Positions 46,912 through 55,168 of a stretch of 64,000 nt of DNA are shown here, piece after piece (positions within the stretch are counted from its first letter, which is position 1; each line of letters begins with the position of its first letter). The notes under the pieces were generated by a model. It made no database searches. It was not told the DNA's origin and saw only the letters and a program-made list of their open reading frames with translations. The DNA is from Lysobacteraceae bacterium (GTDB lineage: Bacteria > Pseudomonadota > Gammaproteobacteria > Xanthomonadales > Rhodanobacteraceae). Both the position numbers and the translations under genes were made by a program. The DNA lies in assembly GCA_004143945.1 (NCBI GenBank), contig SEHB01000012.1:1-64000 (forward strand). Direction: 5' to 3'.

Positions 46912-46947
46912 TACCCGCGGGTACATTAACTAGTCGGCCCGCGGGCC
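46912..46947. promoter_or_regulatory. Twin palindromes with CCCGCGGG core
   Basis: Two perfect 12-base palindromes, TACCCGCGGGTA (46912-46923) and GGCCCGCGGGCC (46936-46947), share the core CCCGCGGG and are 24 bases apart centre to centre. They lie upstream of the beta-barrel gene, just beyond the stop of the nuclease gene. They are operator candidates; no regulator is assigned. Confidence 0.4.
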
Positions 46948-46955
46948 ACGGCGGT

Positions 46956-47738
46956 TCAGGGAGAAGTCCCGATCGCTTGCTCGAGCACGAGGGCGAGCCG
47001 CGCCGCGGCGAGCCGTGCCTGCCGCTCCGCGAGCGGTCGACGCTGTTCGAGCCAGGCGCGGTCGACGCGGTGCTTCGGCGGATAGACGCCGCCGTCGCGC
47101 GTCGCACGGCAGGATTCCTCGGCCCATTGCGCCGGCGTCCCGGACGCGCGCGGCAGCGGCGTGCGTGCGAGCACGCGTGCCTGGCGCGGCCAGCCGAGGC
47201 CGCGGCTTGCAAGCACCTTCGAATCCCAGATCGCATGCAGGTTCGTGCCGCGACCCTCGAACTGGACCTGGTAGCGGTTGCCGCCGCGGTCGTCACGGTA
47301 CCCGGCGTGCAACGGCTGGTGGGTGTCGGCGACGAAATGCACCACGAACCGCAGTGCCTGCGCGCGCTTCGCGGGCACTTCGTTGCGATCCGCGAGCACC
47401 GCCGCGTAGCGCTCGATCGCCGCGACCACGCAGCTGCCCTGCCTGCAGTCGCGCGCGGCGTCGTAGCGGCATTGCGCGTCCGCGAAGTTCACGTAGTGCA
47501 GCGGCGCAGTCGCGCGCGCGAAGTCGAGCTGCGACGGATCGTCGCGCAGGTCGTCGGCCCAGGTCGCGATGTCGGCGAGGGACTGGCCGCGCGTGAGCCG
47601 GCGGATTTCGGCTTTCGCGGCAGGCCGCAGTTGCGCTTCGGCCAGCGTCGCGACGATGCGGTGGCCGGCCGGGCCCCATGCGGCCGCCGGCATCGGCAGT
47701 GCGAACAGGAGCAGGAAGCAGATCGACCGCAAGCGCAT
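46956..47738 (-). CDS. S1/P1-type nuclease
   Basis: A 260-residue secreted zinc nuclease degrading single-stranded nucleic acids. Signal peptide MRLRSICFLLLFALPMPAAA is followed directly by W21, the mature N-terminal Trp that ligates zinc in this family. Other ligands are visible: H in AWGPAGHRIVA, D in WADD, H in PLHYVNF, H and D in VVHFVADTHQPLHAG, and NLHAIWDS. Start at 47738 gives the correct signal peptide. Divergent from gap. Confidence 0.95.
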   Translation of the reverse strand: MRLRSICFLLLFALPMPAAAWGPAGHRIVATLAEAQLRPAAKAEIRRLTRGQSLADIATWADDLRDDPSQLDFARATAPLHYVNFADAQCRYDAARDCRQGSCVVAAIERYAAVLADRNEVPAKRAQALRFVVHFVADTHQPLHAGYRDDRGGNRYQVQFEGRGTNLHAIWDSKVLASRGLGWPRQARVLARTPLPRASGTPAQWAEESCRATRDGGVYPPKHRVDRAWLEQRRPLAERQARLAAARLALVLEQAIGTSP

Positions 47739-47852
47739 CGGCTCGTCGCGATGAAGGGGCGGGCAGTGTGCCACGCGCTTCGTGCGGAGCGCGCCGCGTG
47801 CGCTGCAATGGCTCCAGCGCAATGGTACTGGGGAGCGCGCGGATGGGACCGG

Positions 47853-47858
47853 TATAAT
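47853..47858 (+). promoter_or_regulatory. -10 box of gap
   Basis: Perfect TATAAT in an otherwise GC-rich region. The predicted start is near 47865 with a leader of about 49 bases; the -35 region is weak. Confidence 0.55.
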
Positions 47859-47913
47859 GGCCGGATTCCGTCCTTCCCACCCAGTCCGTCCCTACGAACC
47901 AGGAGTCGTCACC

Positions 47914-48927
47914 ATGGCAGTGAACGTCGCGATCAACGGTTATGGCCGCATCGGCCGCAACATCCTGCGCGCGCTGTACGAGGGCAAGCGCACGAAGGAG
48001 ATCCGGATCGTCGCGATCAACGACCTCGGCGACGCGGAAACGAATGCGCACCTGACGCGCTACGACACCGCGCACGGCAAGTTCCCGGGTGAAGTCAGCG
48101 TCGAGGGCGGTGATCTCGTCGTCGACGGCGACCGCATCAAGGTCTGCGCCGAGCGCGATCCGTCGAAGCTGCCGTGGAAGGAACTCGGCGTCGACATCGT
48201 GCTCGAGTGCACCGGCCTGTTCACGAGCAAGGCCAAGGCCTCGGCGCACATCGCCGCGGGTGCGAAGAAGGTGATCATCTCGGCGCCGGGCGAGAAGGAC
48301 GTCGACGGCACCTTCGTCTACGGCGTCAACCACGACGCGATCAAGGGCAGCTTCGAGGTGATCTCGAACGCGTCCTGCACCACCAACTGCCTCGCGCCGC
48401 TGGCCAAGGCGCTGCACGAGAAGATCGGCATCGTGCATGGTCTCATGACGACGATCCACGCCTATACCAACGACCAGGTGCTGACCGACGTGTTCCACAA
48501 GGACCTGCGTCGCGCGCGCTCGGCCACGATGAGCCAGATCCCGACCAAGACCGGCGCAGCCGCGGCGATCGGCCTCGTGCTGCCGGAACTCGCGGGCAAG
48601 CTCGACGGCTTTTCGATGCGCGTGCCGACGATCAACGTGTCGGTGGTCGATTTCTCGTTCGTCGCGAAGCGCGCGACGACGAAGGAGGAGATCGACGCCG
48701 CGGTCAACGAGGCCGCGAACGGCGCGCTCAAGGGCGTGCTCGGCGTGAACACGCAGCCGCTGGTGTCGATCGATTTCAACCACAACCCGCTGTCGTCGAT
48801 CTACGACTCGACGCAGACGCGCGTGATGGGCGATACGCTGTGCAAGGTGCTGGCCTGGTACGACAACGAGTGGGGCTTCTCCAACCGCATGCTCGACATG
48901 ACGCTCACGTTCGCCGCTGCGCGCTGA
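47914..48927 (+). CDS. gap: Glyceraldehyde-3-phosphate dehydrogenase (type I)
   Basis: A 337-residue NAD-dependent GAPDH of glycolysis/gluconeogenesis. It has the Rossmann opening [17 protein letters not shown], the catalytic ASCTTNC motif, the His-containing [11 protein letters not shown] loop, [20 protein letters not shown] (phosphate-binding) and [12 protein letters not shown] at the C-terminus. AGGAG lies nine bases before the ATG. Length normal. Confidence 0.97.
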   Translation: MAVNVAINGYGRIGRNILRALYEGKRTKEIRIVAINDLGDAETNAHLTRYDTAHGKFPGEVSVEGGDLVVDGDRIKVCAERDPSKLPWKELGVDIVLECTGLFTSKAKASAHIAAGAKKVIISAPGEKDVDGTFVYGVNHDAIKGSFEVISNASCTTNCLAPLAKALHEKIGIVHGLMTTIHAYTNDQVLTDVFHKDLRRARSATMSQIPTKTGAAAAIGLVLPELAGKLDGFSMRVPTINVSVVDFSFVAKRATTKEEIDAAVNEAANGALKGVLGVNTQPLVSIDFNHNPLSSIYDSTQTRVMGDTLCKVLAWYDNEWGFSNRMLDMTLTFAAAR

Positions 48928-48952
48928 ACGTCGATCGGCGGAATGCAGTCGC

Positions 48953-48972
48953 GTCCCGGCGCTCGCCGGGAC
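48953..48972. repeat. GTCCCGGC/GCCGGGAC hairpin after gap
   Basis: An eight-base perfect stem with GCTC loop, 25 bases after the gap stop, without a T tract. Its wording resembles short palindromic REP-like units common in this order; it could also act in termination. Confidence 0.45.
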
Positions 48973-49121
48973 GACGACCCGGCGGAGCGATGCGCGCAAC
49001 GCCATTGAAGCCGGCGCGGTCGGAATCATCGCGAATCCTCGGAAGCGCTTCCACGCTCGTCGCGGGCATCCACTCCGCGCTCGGCCGGAAGCTGAACGAA
49101 GGCTGCACGCGCGGCGCGCAT

Positions 49122-49135
49122 TTGACGCAAATCAG
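49122..49135 (+). promoter_or_regulatory. FNR/ANR-like box upstream of azurin
   Basis: TTGAC-GCAA-ATCAG matches the FNR/ANR consensus TTGAT-N4-ATCAA at eight of ten specified bases, 67 bases before the azurin ATG. ANR control of azurin is known in Pseudomonas aeruginosa; whether it applies here is inference. Confidence 0.45.
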
Positions 49136-49201
49136 GATGCGTCGAGCCGCGTTGCGAGATCATGCATCGCTGCATTTTTCCAACATCCCAGGAGAACATC
49201 C

Positions 49202-49645
49202 ATGCGCCACTGGCTCGTCGTCCCGCTGCTCGCCCTCGCTGCCGGTCCTGTATTCGCCGCCGATTGCGCCTTCACCATCGAGGGCAACGACGCGATGCAG
49301 TTCAACACCAAGGCGATCGAAGTCCCGGCCTCGTGCAAGGACTTCACCGTCACCCTCAAGCATGTCGGCAAGCTGCCGAAGGCCTCGATGGGCCACAACT
49401 GGGTGCTGAGCACGGCAGCCGATGAACCCGGGATCGTCAGCGACGCGATCAAGGCCGGCGCCGGCTCGGACTACCTCAAGGCCGACGACGCGCGCGTGAT
49501 CGCGCACACCAAGATGGTCGGTGGCGGTGAGTCCGCCGACGTCACGTTCTCGGTGTCCAAGCTCAAGGCCGGCGACGCGTACATGTTCTTCTGCTCGTTC
49601 CCGGGCCATGCGGCGCTGATGAAGGGCACGCTGACGGTCAAGTAA
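49202..49645 (+). CDS. azu: Azurin
   Basis: A 147-residue periplasmic blue-copper electron carrier. Signal peptide [19 protein letters not shown] is followed by a mature protein of about 128 residues, the normal size. Copper ligands are visible: first His in MGHNWVLS, then Cys, His and Met in [16 protein letters not shown]. The disulfide Cys pair occurs in ADCAF and ASCKDF. It probably donates electrons to a nitrite reductase or peroxidase, neither of which is in the window. GGAG lies upstream of the ATG. Confidence 0.96.
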   Translation: MRHWLVVPLLALAAGPVFAADCAFTIEGNDAMQFNTKAIEVPASCKDFTVTLKHVGKLPKASMGHNWVLSTAADEPGIVSDAIKAGAGSDYLKADDARVIAHTKMVGGGESADVTFSVSKLKAGDAYMFFCSFPGHAALMKGTLTVK

Positions 49646-49659
49646 GACCTGCCGGCATT

Positions 49660-49693
49660 CCGGTGGACGCGACGGCGTCCGCCGGGATCTTCT
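49660..49693 (+). terminator. Possible terminator after azurin
   Basis: An eleven-base stem (CCGGTGGACGC with GCGTCCGCCGG, one G-U pair in RNA) and four-base loop, followed by the moderately T-rich GATCTTCTTC, just 15 bases after the azu stop. Confidence 0.45.
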
Positions 49694-49819
49694 TCGCGGC
49701 CTGCGTCGATCCGATCGTCGCACCCTCCGGGTCGAACTCTGCCGTTCCACGAACGTCCGGCGCGATGCGTTCGGCGTCGCGTTGCGCCATCCGCGCGCGC
49801 AATTCGATCCGGCCCGGAC

Positions 49820-50656
49820 TCAGTGCGCGACCAGCAGCGGCAGGTCGCTGTGCTCGAACAGATGGCGCGTAGTGCCGCCGAGCACGAGTTCGGTGATGCG
49901 CGAGTGCCCCCACGCGCCCATGACGACGAGGTCGGCCTCGGCCGCGTGCGCGGCGCCCAGCACGGCTGCCCCGATGTCGCGGCGCGCTTCGAACGGCTCG
50001 AATGTCGCATCGACGCCGCGACGCGCGAGCCACGCGCGCAGGTCCAGCGGCGGCAGCCACCGCAGGCCGAACGGGTTCTCGCCGGGATCGCCGTCGAGCA
50101 CGATCACCTGCTCGGCGAGTCGCAGCAGCGGCAATGCACCGCGGATCGCGAGCGCAGCTTCGCGGCTGCGGTTCCACGCCAGCACGATGCGACGACCGAT
50201 GCGGTGGCACGCCGCCGCTTCCGGCACCACGAGGATCGGCGCGCAGGCGCCGAACACCGTGCGCGAAACGAGGCCCCATCCGGTCGGCGCATCGGGATTG
50301 AGCTGCGGCCGCTCCATCACCACGAGGTCGCACCAGCGCGACGCATGGCAGAGCGCTTCGACCGTGTCGCCCTGCGAGACGCACCATTCGCCGTCGACGC
50401 CGGCGGCCTCGAGCCGCGAGCGCCAGGCCGGTTCGCTCGCGAGCGCGTCGCGATAGGCGACGTCCGATTCGTGCACGTACATCGCGACCGCCTCGAGCGA
50501 CGCGAACGCCGCGGCCGCGATCGGCACCACGTGCAGCCCGGTGACCCAGGCATCGAGTGACTGCGCGAGCGTGAGCGCCGCGTCCGCCGCGGGCGTCGGC
50601 CCCTCGCTGCGGCGCACGTGGACCAGCAGTTCGAGGCGTTTCGGCGGCTGCGACAT
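49820..50656 (-). CDS. Tandem universal stress protein
   Basis: A 278-residue protein with two UspA folds in tandem. The first begins LELLVHVRRSEGPTPAADAA; the second ends VVMGAWGHSRITELVLGGTT followed by RHLFEHSDLPLLVAH, containing the ATP-binding G-x2-G-x9-G-S/T-type motif (GAWGHS...GGTT). The first fold lacks that glycine motif, so only the second is likely to bind nucleotide. The ATG at 50656 (MSQPPKRLELLVH) replaces an upstream in-frame start. Stands alone on the minus strand, tail to tail with azurin. Confidence 0.9.
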   Translation of the reverse strand: MSQPPKRLELLVHVRRSEGPTPAADAALTLAQSLDAWVTGLHVVPIAAAAFASLEAVAMYVHESDVAYRDALASEPAWRSRLEAAGVDGEWCVSQGDTVEALCHASRWCDLVVMERPQLNPDAPTGWGLVSRTVFGACAPILVVPEAAACHRIGRRIVLAWNRSREAALAIRGALPLLRLAEQVIVLDGDPGENPFGLRWLPPLDLRAWLARRGVDATFEPFEARRDIGAAVLGAAHAAEADLVVMGAWGHSRITELVLGGTTRHLFEHSDLPLLVAH

Positions 50657-50848
50657 GACGACCTCCCGCGTGGCGCGATCGACGCGATGCACGGTCCACA
50701 ACTACCACCAATCACGGCGCCGTGCCAGATGCCGCGCGCGCGCACCGGCCCCGCGCACGCTTTGCACGCGCATCGCATCCGTCGCGATGCGGGTGGGAAG
50801 CGCGCGCGCATTCGGACACAATCGGCGCTCGCCCCTGGAGGACCCGCC

Positions 50849-51283
50849 ATGCGTCCGTTCGCCGCCGTCGCCGCGCTCGCGGCCCTTGTTTCGTTCGCCT
50901 CGCCCGCACGTGCGGCGAAGGAACTCGACTGCACGATGCGCTTCTCGCTCGCGGGCTGGTCCGCGTTCTACAAGACCGCGTCGGGCGAAGGTACCGTCCG
51001 CTGCAGCAATGGCCAGACGATGAAGGTGCGGATCGAGACACGGGGCGGCGGATTCACGTTCGGGAAATCCGAGATCAAGGACGGCATCGGCCGCTTCTCC
51101 GAGGTCTACGACATCGAGCAGGTGCTCGGTGCCTATGCGAGCGCAGGCGCCCACGCGGGCGCGGTGAACTCGGCCGAGGCGCAGGCGCTGACCAAGGGCC
51201 CGGTGTCGCTCGCGCTGTCGGGGAAGGGCAGCGGCTGGGACCTCGGCGTCGCATTCGGCAAGTTCACGATCAGTCGGCGTTGA
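50849..51283 (+). CDS. Small periplasmic protein, unknown function
   Basis: A 144-residue secreted protein: signal peptide MRPFAAVAALAALVSFASPA with cleavage at ARA-AK. The mature part has two Cys (DCTMRF, VRCSNG), likely a disulfide, in a glycine-rich beta structure (MKVRIETRGGGFTFGKSEIK; FSEVYDIEQVLGAYASAGAH). It resembles unnamed proteins conserved in this order; I do not recognise a named domain. TGGAGGA precedes the ATG. Confidence 0.75.
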   Translation: MRPFAAVAALAALVSFASPARAAKELDCTMRFSLAGWSAFYKTASGEGTVRCSNGQTMKVRIETRGGGFTFGKSEIKDGIGRFSEVYDIEQVLGAYASAGAHAGAVNSAEAQALTKGPVSLALSGKGSGWDLGVAFGKFTISRR

Positions 51284-51374
51284 CGTGATGGCGCCGGTTC
51301 CTGCGATGCGGTAGGGTGGAAGTGCTGCGATGCAGCAGTCCGTTCCCGCCGCACGTCCGCACCACGGAGCACGC

Positions 51375-52034
51375 ATGAGTACGCCTGGCCTGCCGTTGCC
51401 GCAGTACAGCCTGCGCGAGGAATTCGCATCGAGCTTCATCCACGGCATCGGCCTGCTGCTCAGCGTGGCCGGGCTGGTGCTGCTGGTGCTCGTCGCCGCG
51501 CGCGGCGGCGATGGGGCTCACGTCGCCAGTGTCGCGATCTACGGCACCACGCTGGTGTTGCTGTATGCCGCATCGACCGCCTACCACGGCATCGCGCATG
51601 CGGGCGCGAAACCGCTGCTGCGCCAGCTCGACCACGCCGCGATCTTCCTGCTGATCGCGGGCACCTACACGCCGTTCGCGCTGATCAGCCTGCGCGGCGC
51701 GTGGGGCTGGTCGCTGTTCGCGGTGGTCTGGCTGCTCGCGTTCTTCGGCATCTCGCTCGAACTGCGCAAGGTGCGCAATCGCGCGGTGATGGCGGCGCTC
51801 TACGTCGGCATCGGCTGGATCGGCGTGTTCGCGATCGGGCCGCTCGTGCGCAGCATCGAACCGGCCGGCCTGTGGCTGCTGTTCGGGGGCGGCGCCGCGT
51901 ACACGCTCGGCGTGCCGTTCTACCTCTGGCGCAAGCTCCCGTACAACCATGCGCTGTGGCACGCGTTCGTGCTGCTCGGCAGCGTGCTGCAGTTCCTCGC
52001 GGTGCTGCTCTACGTGCTGCCGCAACCGGCATGA
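51375..52034 (+). CDS. Hemolysin III family (PAQR) membrane protein
   Basis: A 219-residue protein with seven membrane helices. Family motifs: EEFASSFIHGIGLLLSVAGL, YAASTAYHGIAHAG (S-x3-H), LDHAAIFLLIAGTYTPFAL with the conserved Asp, and LWHAFVLLGSVLQFLAVLLY containing the C-terminal H. These Ser/Asp/His residues form a zinc site in PAQR hydrolases. The bacterial role is uncertain; the hemolysin name is historical. The ATG at 51375 is chosen over 51330 for the family N-terminus. Stop overlaps the next start. Confidence 0.9.
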   Translation: MSTPGLPLPQYSLREEFASSFIHGIGLLLSVAGLVLLVLVAARGGDGAHVASVAIYGTTLVLLYAASTAYHGIAHAGAKPLLRQLDHAAIFLLIAGTYTPFALISLRGAWGWSLFAVVWLLAFFGISLELRKVRNRAVMAALYVGIGWIGVFAIGPLVRSIEPAGLWLLFGGGAAYTLGVPFYLWRKLPYNHALWHAFVLLGSVLQFLAVLLYVLPQPA

Positions 52035-52438
52035 CGGACACGTGGGTGGTCCATCGCGGCGGTTGCCACTGCGGACAGGTGCGCTTCGAGGTCGATGCCC
52101 CTGCGCGCATCGAGGCACTCGACTGCAATTGTTCGATCTGCCGCATGAGCGGCTTCCTGCACCTGATCGTTGCGACCTCGCGCTTCCGCTTGTTCGCGGG
52201 TGAAGCGAGCCTGCGCGAGTACCGCTTCAACACCGGCGCCGCGCGGCACCTGTTCTGCGCGCGGTGCGGCATCAAGAGCTTCTACGTGCCGCGGTCGAAT
52301 CCGGACGGCATCGACGTCAACGTGCGCTGCCTCGACCCGGCCACGATCGTGCAGGTGACGACGACGCCGTTCGACGACACGCGCAGGGCCGAGAGCGAAG
52401 CCGCGATCGCGGAGTTGTCGAAGGACGCGCGCGACTAA
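52031..52438 (+). CDS. GFA-family (glutathione-dependent formaldehyde-activating) protein
   Basis: A 135-residue zinc-binding GFA/CENP-V-like domain protein. Zinc ligands are in GCHCGQVRF, DCNCSICRMSG and FCARCGIKSFY, giving the expected Cys pattern. Members include S-(hydroxymethyl)glutathione synthase, but most are uncharacterised, so the reaction is not assigned. It overlaps the hemolysin III gene by four bases (ATGA). Confidence 0.9.
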   Translation: MTDTWVVHRGGCHCGQVRFEVDAPARIEALDCNCSICRMSGFLHLIVATSRFRLFAGEASLREYRFNTGAARHLFCARCGIKSFYVPRSNPDGIDVNVRCLDPATIVQVTTTPFDDTRRAESEAAIAELSKDARD

Positions 52439-52567
52439 GTCGTCGCGCGCGCCGTTGTCCACGTCGACCGACCCACGCCGTTCGCAGCGGCGCGCGGTGA
52501 AGCGTGCGGGTGGACGTCCCGCCTGCGACGAGCCCGGGGCCCGAACACCGCGTGCGCGCGAACGCGT

Positions 52568-53056
52568 TCAGTCCACCAGCAGCGCGAACACGAAGATCCC
52601 GAGCATCGCGAAGCACAGTCCGATCTTGACCACGGTGCCGAAGATGAAACCGAGCCAGGTGCCGACGCCGACGCCGGTCGCGCGGCGCAAGGTGCCGCCT
52701 GCGAGCAGCTCCCCGAGCAGCGCGCCGACGAAGGGTCCGAGCAGCAGTCCGGGCAATCCGAAGACCAGCCCGACGACCGTGCCGATCGCGGCGCCGATCA
52801 ACGCGCGCCGGCTCGCGCCGACTTTCTTCGCACCGAGCAGGCTCGCGACGACATCGATGACGACCGTGAGCGCGGTCAGGATGCCGAGCACGATGAGGGT
52901 CGGCGCGCCGACGCGCGTGAAGTCGTCGGCCCAGGCCGCGATCAGCATGCCGACGAACACCAGCGGCACGCCGGGCAACGCGGGCAGCACGGTGCCCGCG
53001 ATGCCGGCGAGGATCAGGATCGCGGCGAGTACGAACCACAGGATGTTCGGGTCCAT
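52568..53056 (-). CDS. DUF456 membrane protein
   Basis: A 162-residue protein with about five membrane helices rich in Gly and Ala (LAGIAGTVLPALPGVPLVFV; ALIGAAIGTVVGLVFGLPGL; LGPFVGALLGELLAGG). This is the DUF456 pattern of paired PGxP and G-zipper segments. Function unknown. It lies 75 bases downstream of the TonB-like gene on the same strand. Confidence 0.85.
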   Translation of the reverse strand: MDPNILWFVLAAILILAGIAGTVLPALPGVPLVFVGMLIAAWADDFTRVGAPTLIVLGILTALTVVIDVVASLLGAKKVGASRRALIGAAIGTVVGLVFGLPGLLLGPFVGALLGELLAGGTLRRATGVGVGTWLGFIFGTVVKIGLCFAMLGIFVFALLVD

Positions 53057-53131
53057 GCAGGTTCCGGAGGCAAGGGGAGCGCGACTCTAGCGCGTTCGTG
53101 CCCTGCATCGGCGGCGCAACGCACCCTGCGG

Positions 53132-53791
53132 TCAACCGCGGCTCAGCCGGAACTCGATCGGCACGTAGCCCCAGGCCGATACCGCGACGCCGCCTTCGAG
53201 CACGGGACGGAAGCGTGCGCGTTCGACGGCCGCTCGCGCCGCCTCGTCGAGCTCGCGATGGCCCGAGCTTCTCGACAGCTCGATGCGTTGCGCGCGACCT
53301 TCGGCATCGACCAGCACATGCAGCAGCACCGTGCCTTCCGCGCGCTGGCGCAGCGCCGCGCGCGGATAGGCGAGCCTGGGCGCCTGCTCGTAGGCGAGCA
53401 GCCGCGATTCGCCGGCGTTCGCAACGCCTGGCTCGATCGCGCCCGGCGGCGGCGCCACCGCGACTTCGATCGGCGCGCCGACCGGCAGCGACGCAGCCAC
53501 GGGCGCAACCGCGACCTGCGCCGGCGTCGGCACCTGCACGCGTCGCGGAATCGGAACAGGCGGCGTCGCGCGCAGGCGCACGGGCGGCTCGGGTTCGGCC
53601 GGCGGCGGCGGCGCCGGCGGACGCTCGAGCACGCTCACCTCGACCACGGGCGGTGCGACCTGCTCGAAGGTGGCTGCGAGCGGAATCGCGACCACGAGCG
53701 CAGCGCATGCATGCGCGAGGAACGAGACCGACAGTGCCGCGATCCGGCGCGCGTCGGGCGCGGGCGGTGAGGATGCGATGCGGATGGCCAT
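53132..53791 (-). CDS. TonB-family energy transducer
   Basis: A 219-residue protein: short cytoplasmic N-terminus, one membrane helix (VSFLAHACAALVVAIPLAAT, with the SxxxH-type motif used to pair with ExbBD), a Pro-rich spacer (PPAPPPPAEPEPPVRLRATP) and a C-terminal TonB domain with YPRAALRQRAEGTVLLHVLV and ARFRPVLEGGVAVSAWGYVP. It transmits proton-motive force to outer-membrane receptors. No exbB or exbD is present here. Its Shine-Dalgarno sequence lies within a hairpin. Confidence 0.9.
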   Translation of the reverse strand: MAIRIASSPPAPDARRIAALSVSFLAHACAALVVAIPLAATFEQVAPPVVEVSVLERPPAPPPPAEPEPPVRLRATPPVPIPRRVQVPTPAQVAVAPVAASLPVGAPIEVAVAPPPGAIEPGVANAGESRLLAYEQAPRLAYPRAALRQRAEGTVLLHVLVDAEGRAQRIELSRSSGHRELDEAARAAVERARFRPVLEGGVAVSAWGYVPIEFRLSRG

Positions 53792-53798
53792 GGCGTTG

Positions 53799-53820
53799 CT
53801 CCTTCGGGGTGGCGAAGGAG
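53799..53820 (-). promoter_or_regulatory. Hairpin sequestering the tonB ribosome-binding site
   Basis: On the minus strand CTCCTTCG-CCACCC-CGAAGGAG forms a perfect eight-base-pair stem with six-base loop. The 3' arm contains AAGGAG, the Shine-Dalgarno sequence seven bases before the TonB-like gene ATG. Folding would block initiation. Confidence 0.65.
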
Positions 53821-53861
53821 ATCAACGCGCGATCGCGCGTCGCGGGGTTCGCGGCGCGCCG

Positions 53862-54551
53862 CTAGACGCGCCCGCTGACCGGCAGCAGCGCGCCCGTGAT
53901 CGCGGCAGCGCGATCCGACAGCAGGAACACGATGACGTCGGCGAGTTGTCCGGGTTTGACCCAGCGGTCGAAGTCGGCCTCGGGCATGTCGGCGCGATTG
54001 GGCGGCGTGTCGATGATGCTCGGCAGCACCGCGTTGACGGTGATGCGTTCGTCCTTGAGTTCTTCCGCGAGCGCTTCGGTCAGGCGCGCGACGCCGGCCT
54101 TGGACGCCGCGTAGGCGCCCATGCCCGCGCCGGCTTTGGCCGCCGCGCCCGCGCCGATGTTGACGATGCGCCCGCCGCCGCTCGCGCGCAGGTGCGGCAC
54201 TGCGGCCTGGCTCGTCGCGACCGCACTGCGCAGGTTCACGCGGTACAGCAGGTCCCAGGTCGCGAGCTCGCCGTCGGCGACGGTCTCCCAGCGGAACGTG
54301 CCCGCGATGTTCACGAGGGCGTCGAGCCCGCCCAGCGCGCGCGCGGCCGCGTCGATCGCGGCGCGCGCGCCGTCGCCGTCCGCGACGTCGGCGCCTCCGA
54401 ATGCATGCACGCGCGGATCCAGTCCCGCGGGCGCGGCCGCGCGATCGAGTGCGGCAACCTGCGCGCCCGCCTCGAGTGCGGCCGCGACGACGGCGGCGCC
54501 GAGCGAGCCGAATGCGCCCGTGACGGCAATGCGCTTGCGTGCGAGTGGCAT
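53862..54551 (-). CDS. Short-chain dehydrogenase/reductase
   Basis: A 229-residue classical-size SDR. Cofactor motif TGAFGSLGA is at residues 11-19, then DVADGDGAR, NIAGTF (81-86), and Y147-A-A-S-K151. The expected catalytic Ser thirteen residues before the Tyr is Ala134 (VNIGAGAAAKAG), so the S-Y-K triad is incomplete. Substrate unknown. The start at 54551 (MPLARKRIAVTG) was chosen because it directly precedes the Rossmann strand. It is 70 bases upstream of the TonB-like gene on the same strand. Confidence 0.85.
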   Translation of the reverse strand: MPLARKRIAVTGAFGSLGAAVVAAALEAGAQVAALDRAAAPAGLDPRVHAFGGADVADGDGARAAIDAAARALGGLDALVNIAGTFRWETVADGELATWDLLYRVNLRSAVATSQAAVPHLRASGGGRIVNIGAGAAAKAGAGMGAYAASKAGVARLTEALAEELKDERITVNAVLPSIIDTPPNRADMPEADFDRWVKPGQLADVIVFLLSDRAAAITGALLPVSGRV

Positions 54552-54670
54552 GGCGGGCTCCTGTGGGTGGTTTGCCATCATAGCCCGCGCCTCGCCATCG
54601 ATTAAGCGCGCGTTGTGCAGCGCGCGGACAGCATCGACCATCGCCACGCGCAACCGCCGGAGATCAGGCC

Positions 54671-55168
54671 ATGAAGGTTCGCCACGTGTTTCGTACCGCG
54701 AGTCCCGCCGAGGCCCTGCAGGCCGTCGCCGCCGCGCGCAGCGCGGGCGCGGAGGATGACGCGATCACGCTGGTCGCGCGTTCGGACATCGAAATGGACG
54801 CGGTGCCCGGCGAACGCATCGAGGTCGGGGCCGACATTGCGCCGGCCGCGTGGCGCGGCGCCGCGACCGGCGGCGCGCTCGGCGTCGTCGGCGGCGTGGT
54901 CGGCATGGCGATTCCGGTGATCGGGCTGCCGCTCGCGGGCGTCGGCCTCGTCGCATTGACCGCCGCTGCCGTCGGCGCATGGTCGTCAGCCTTGATGGGT
55001 TCCACCGTGCCGAGTGAGGTGCGCCGCGAGTTCGAATCCGAGATCGAGGCCGGGCGCGTGCTCGTCGTCGTCGACGCCCCGAGGGAGCAGGGACCCGCGA
55101 TCGAGGCCGCGATGCGCCGTGCAGGGGCAGTGCCGCTGCCGTTCGAGCAGCTCAGCGTGCTGAGTTGA
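54671..55168 (+). CDS. Glycine-zipper membrane protein, unknown function
   Basis: A 165-residue protein with a soluble N-terminal alpha/beta segment (MKVRHVFRTASPAEALQAVA), a Gly/Ala-rich double membrane segment (GALGVVGGVVGMAIPVIGLP; LAGVGLVALTAAAVGAW) and a soluble C-terminal half (EFESEIEAGRVLVVVDAPRE). Its layout is like general-stress DUF1269-type proteins, but I cannot confirm the family. Its last 17 bases overlap the 3' end of the convergent CoA-transferase gene. Confidence 0.7.
   Translation: MKVRHVFRTASPAEALQAVAAARSAGAEDDAITLVARSDIEMDAVPGERIEVGADIAPAAWRGAATGGALGVVGGVVGMAIPVIGLPLAGVGLVALTAAAVGAWSSALMGSTVPSEVRREFESEIEAGRVLVVVDAPREQGPAIEAAMRRAGAVPLPFEQLSVLS

Noticed and set aside
55152-55168. 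Convergent 17-base overlap of the glycine-zipper and CoA-transferase genes as a regulatory device
   Set aside because: Short 3' overlaps of convergent genes are common in compact genomes and nothing else marks this one.
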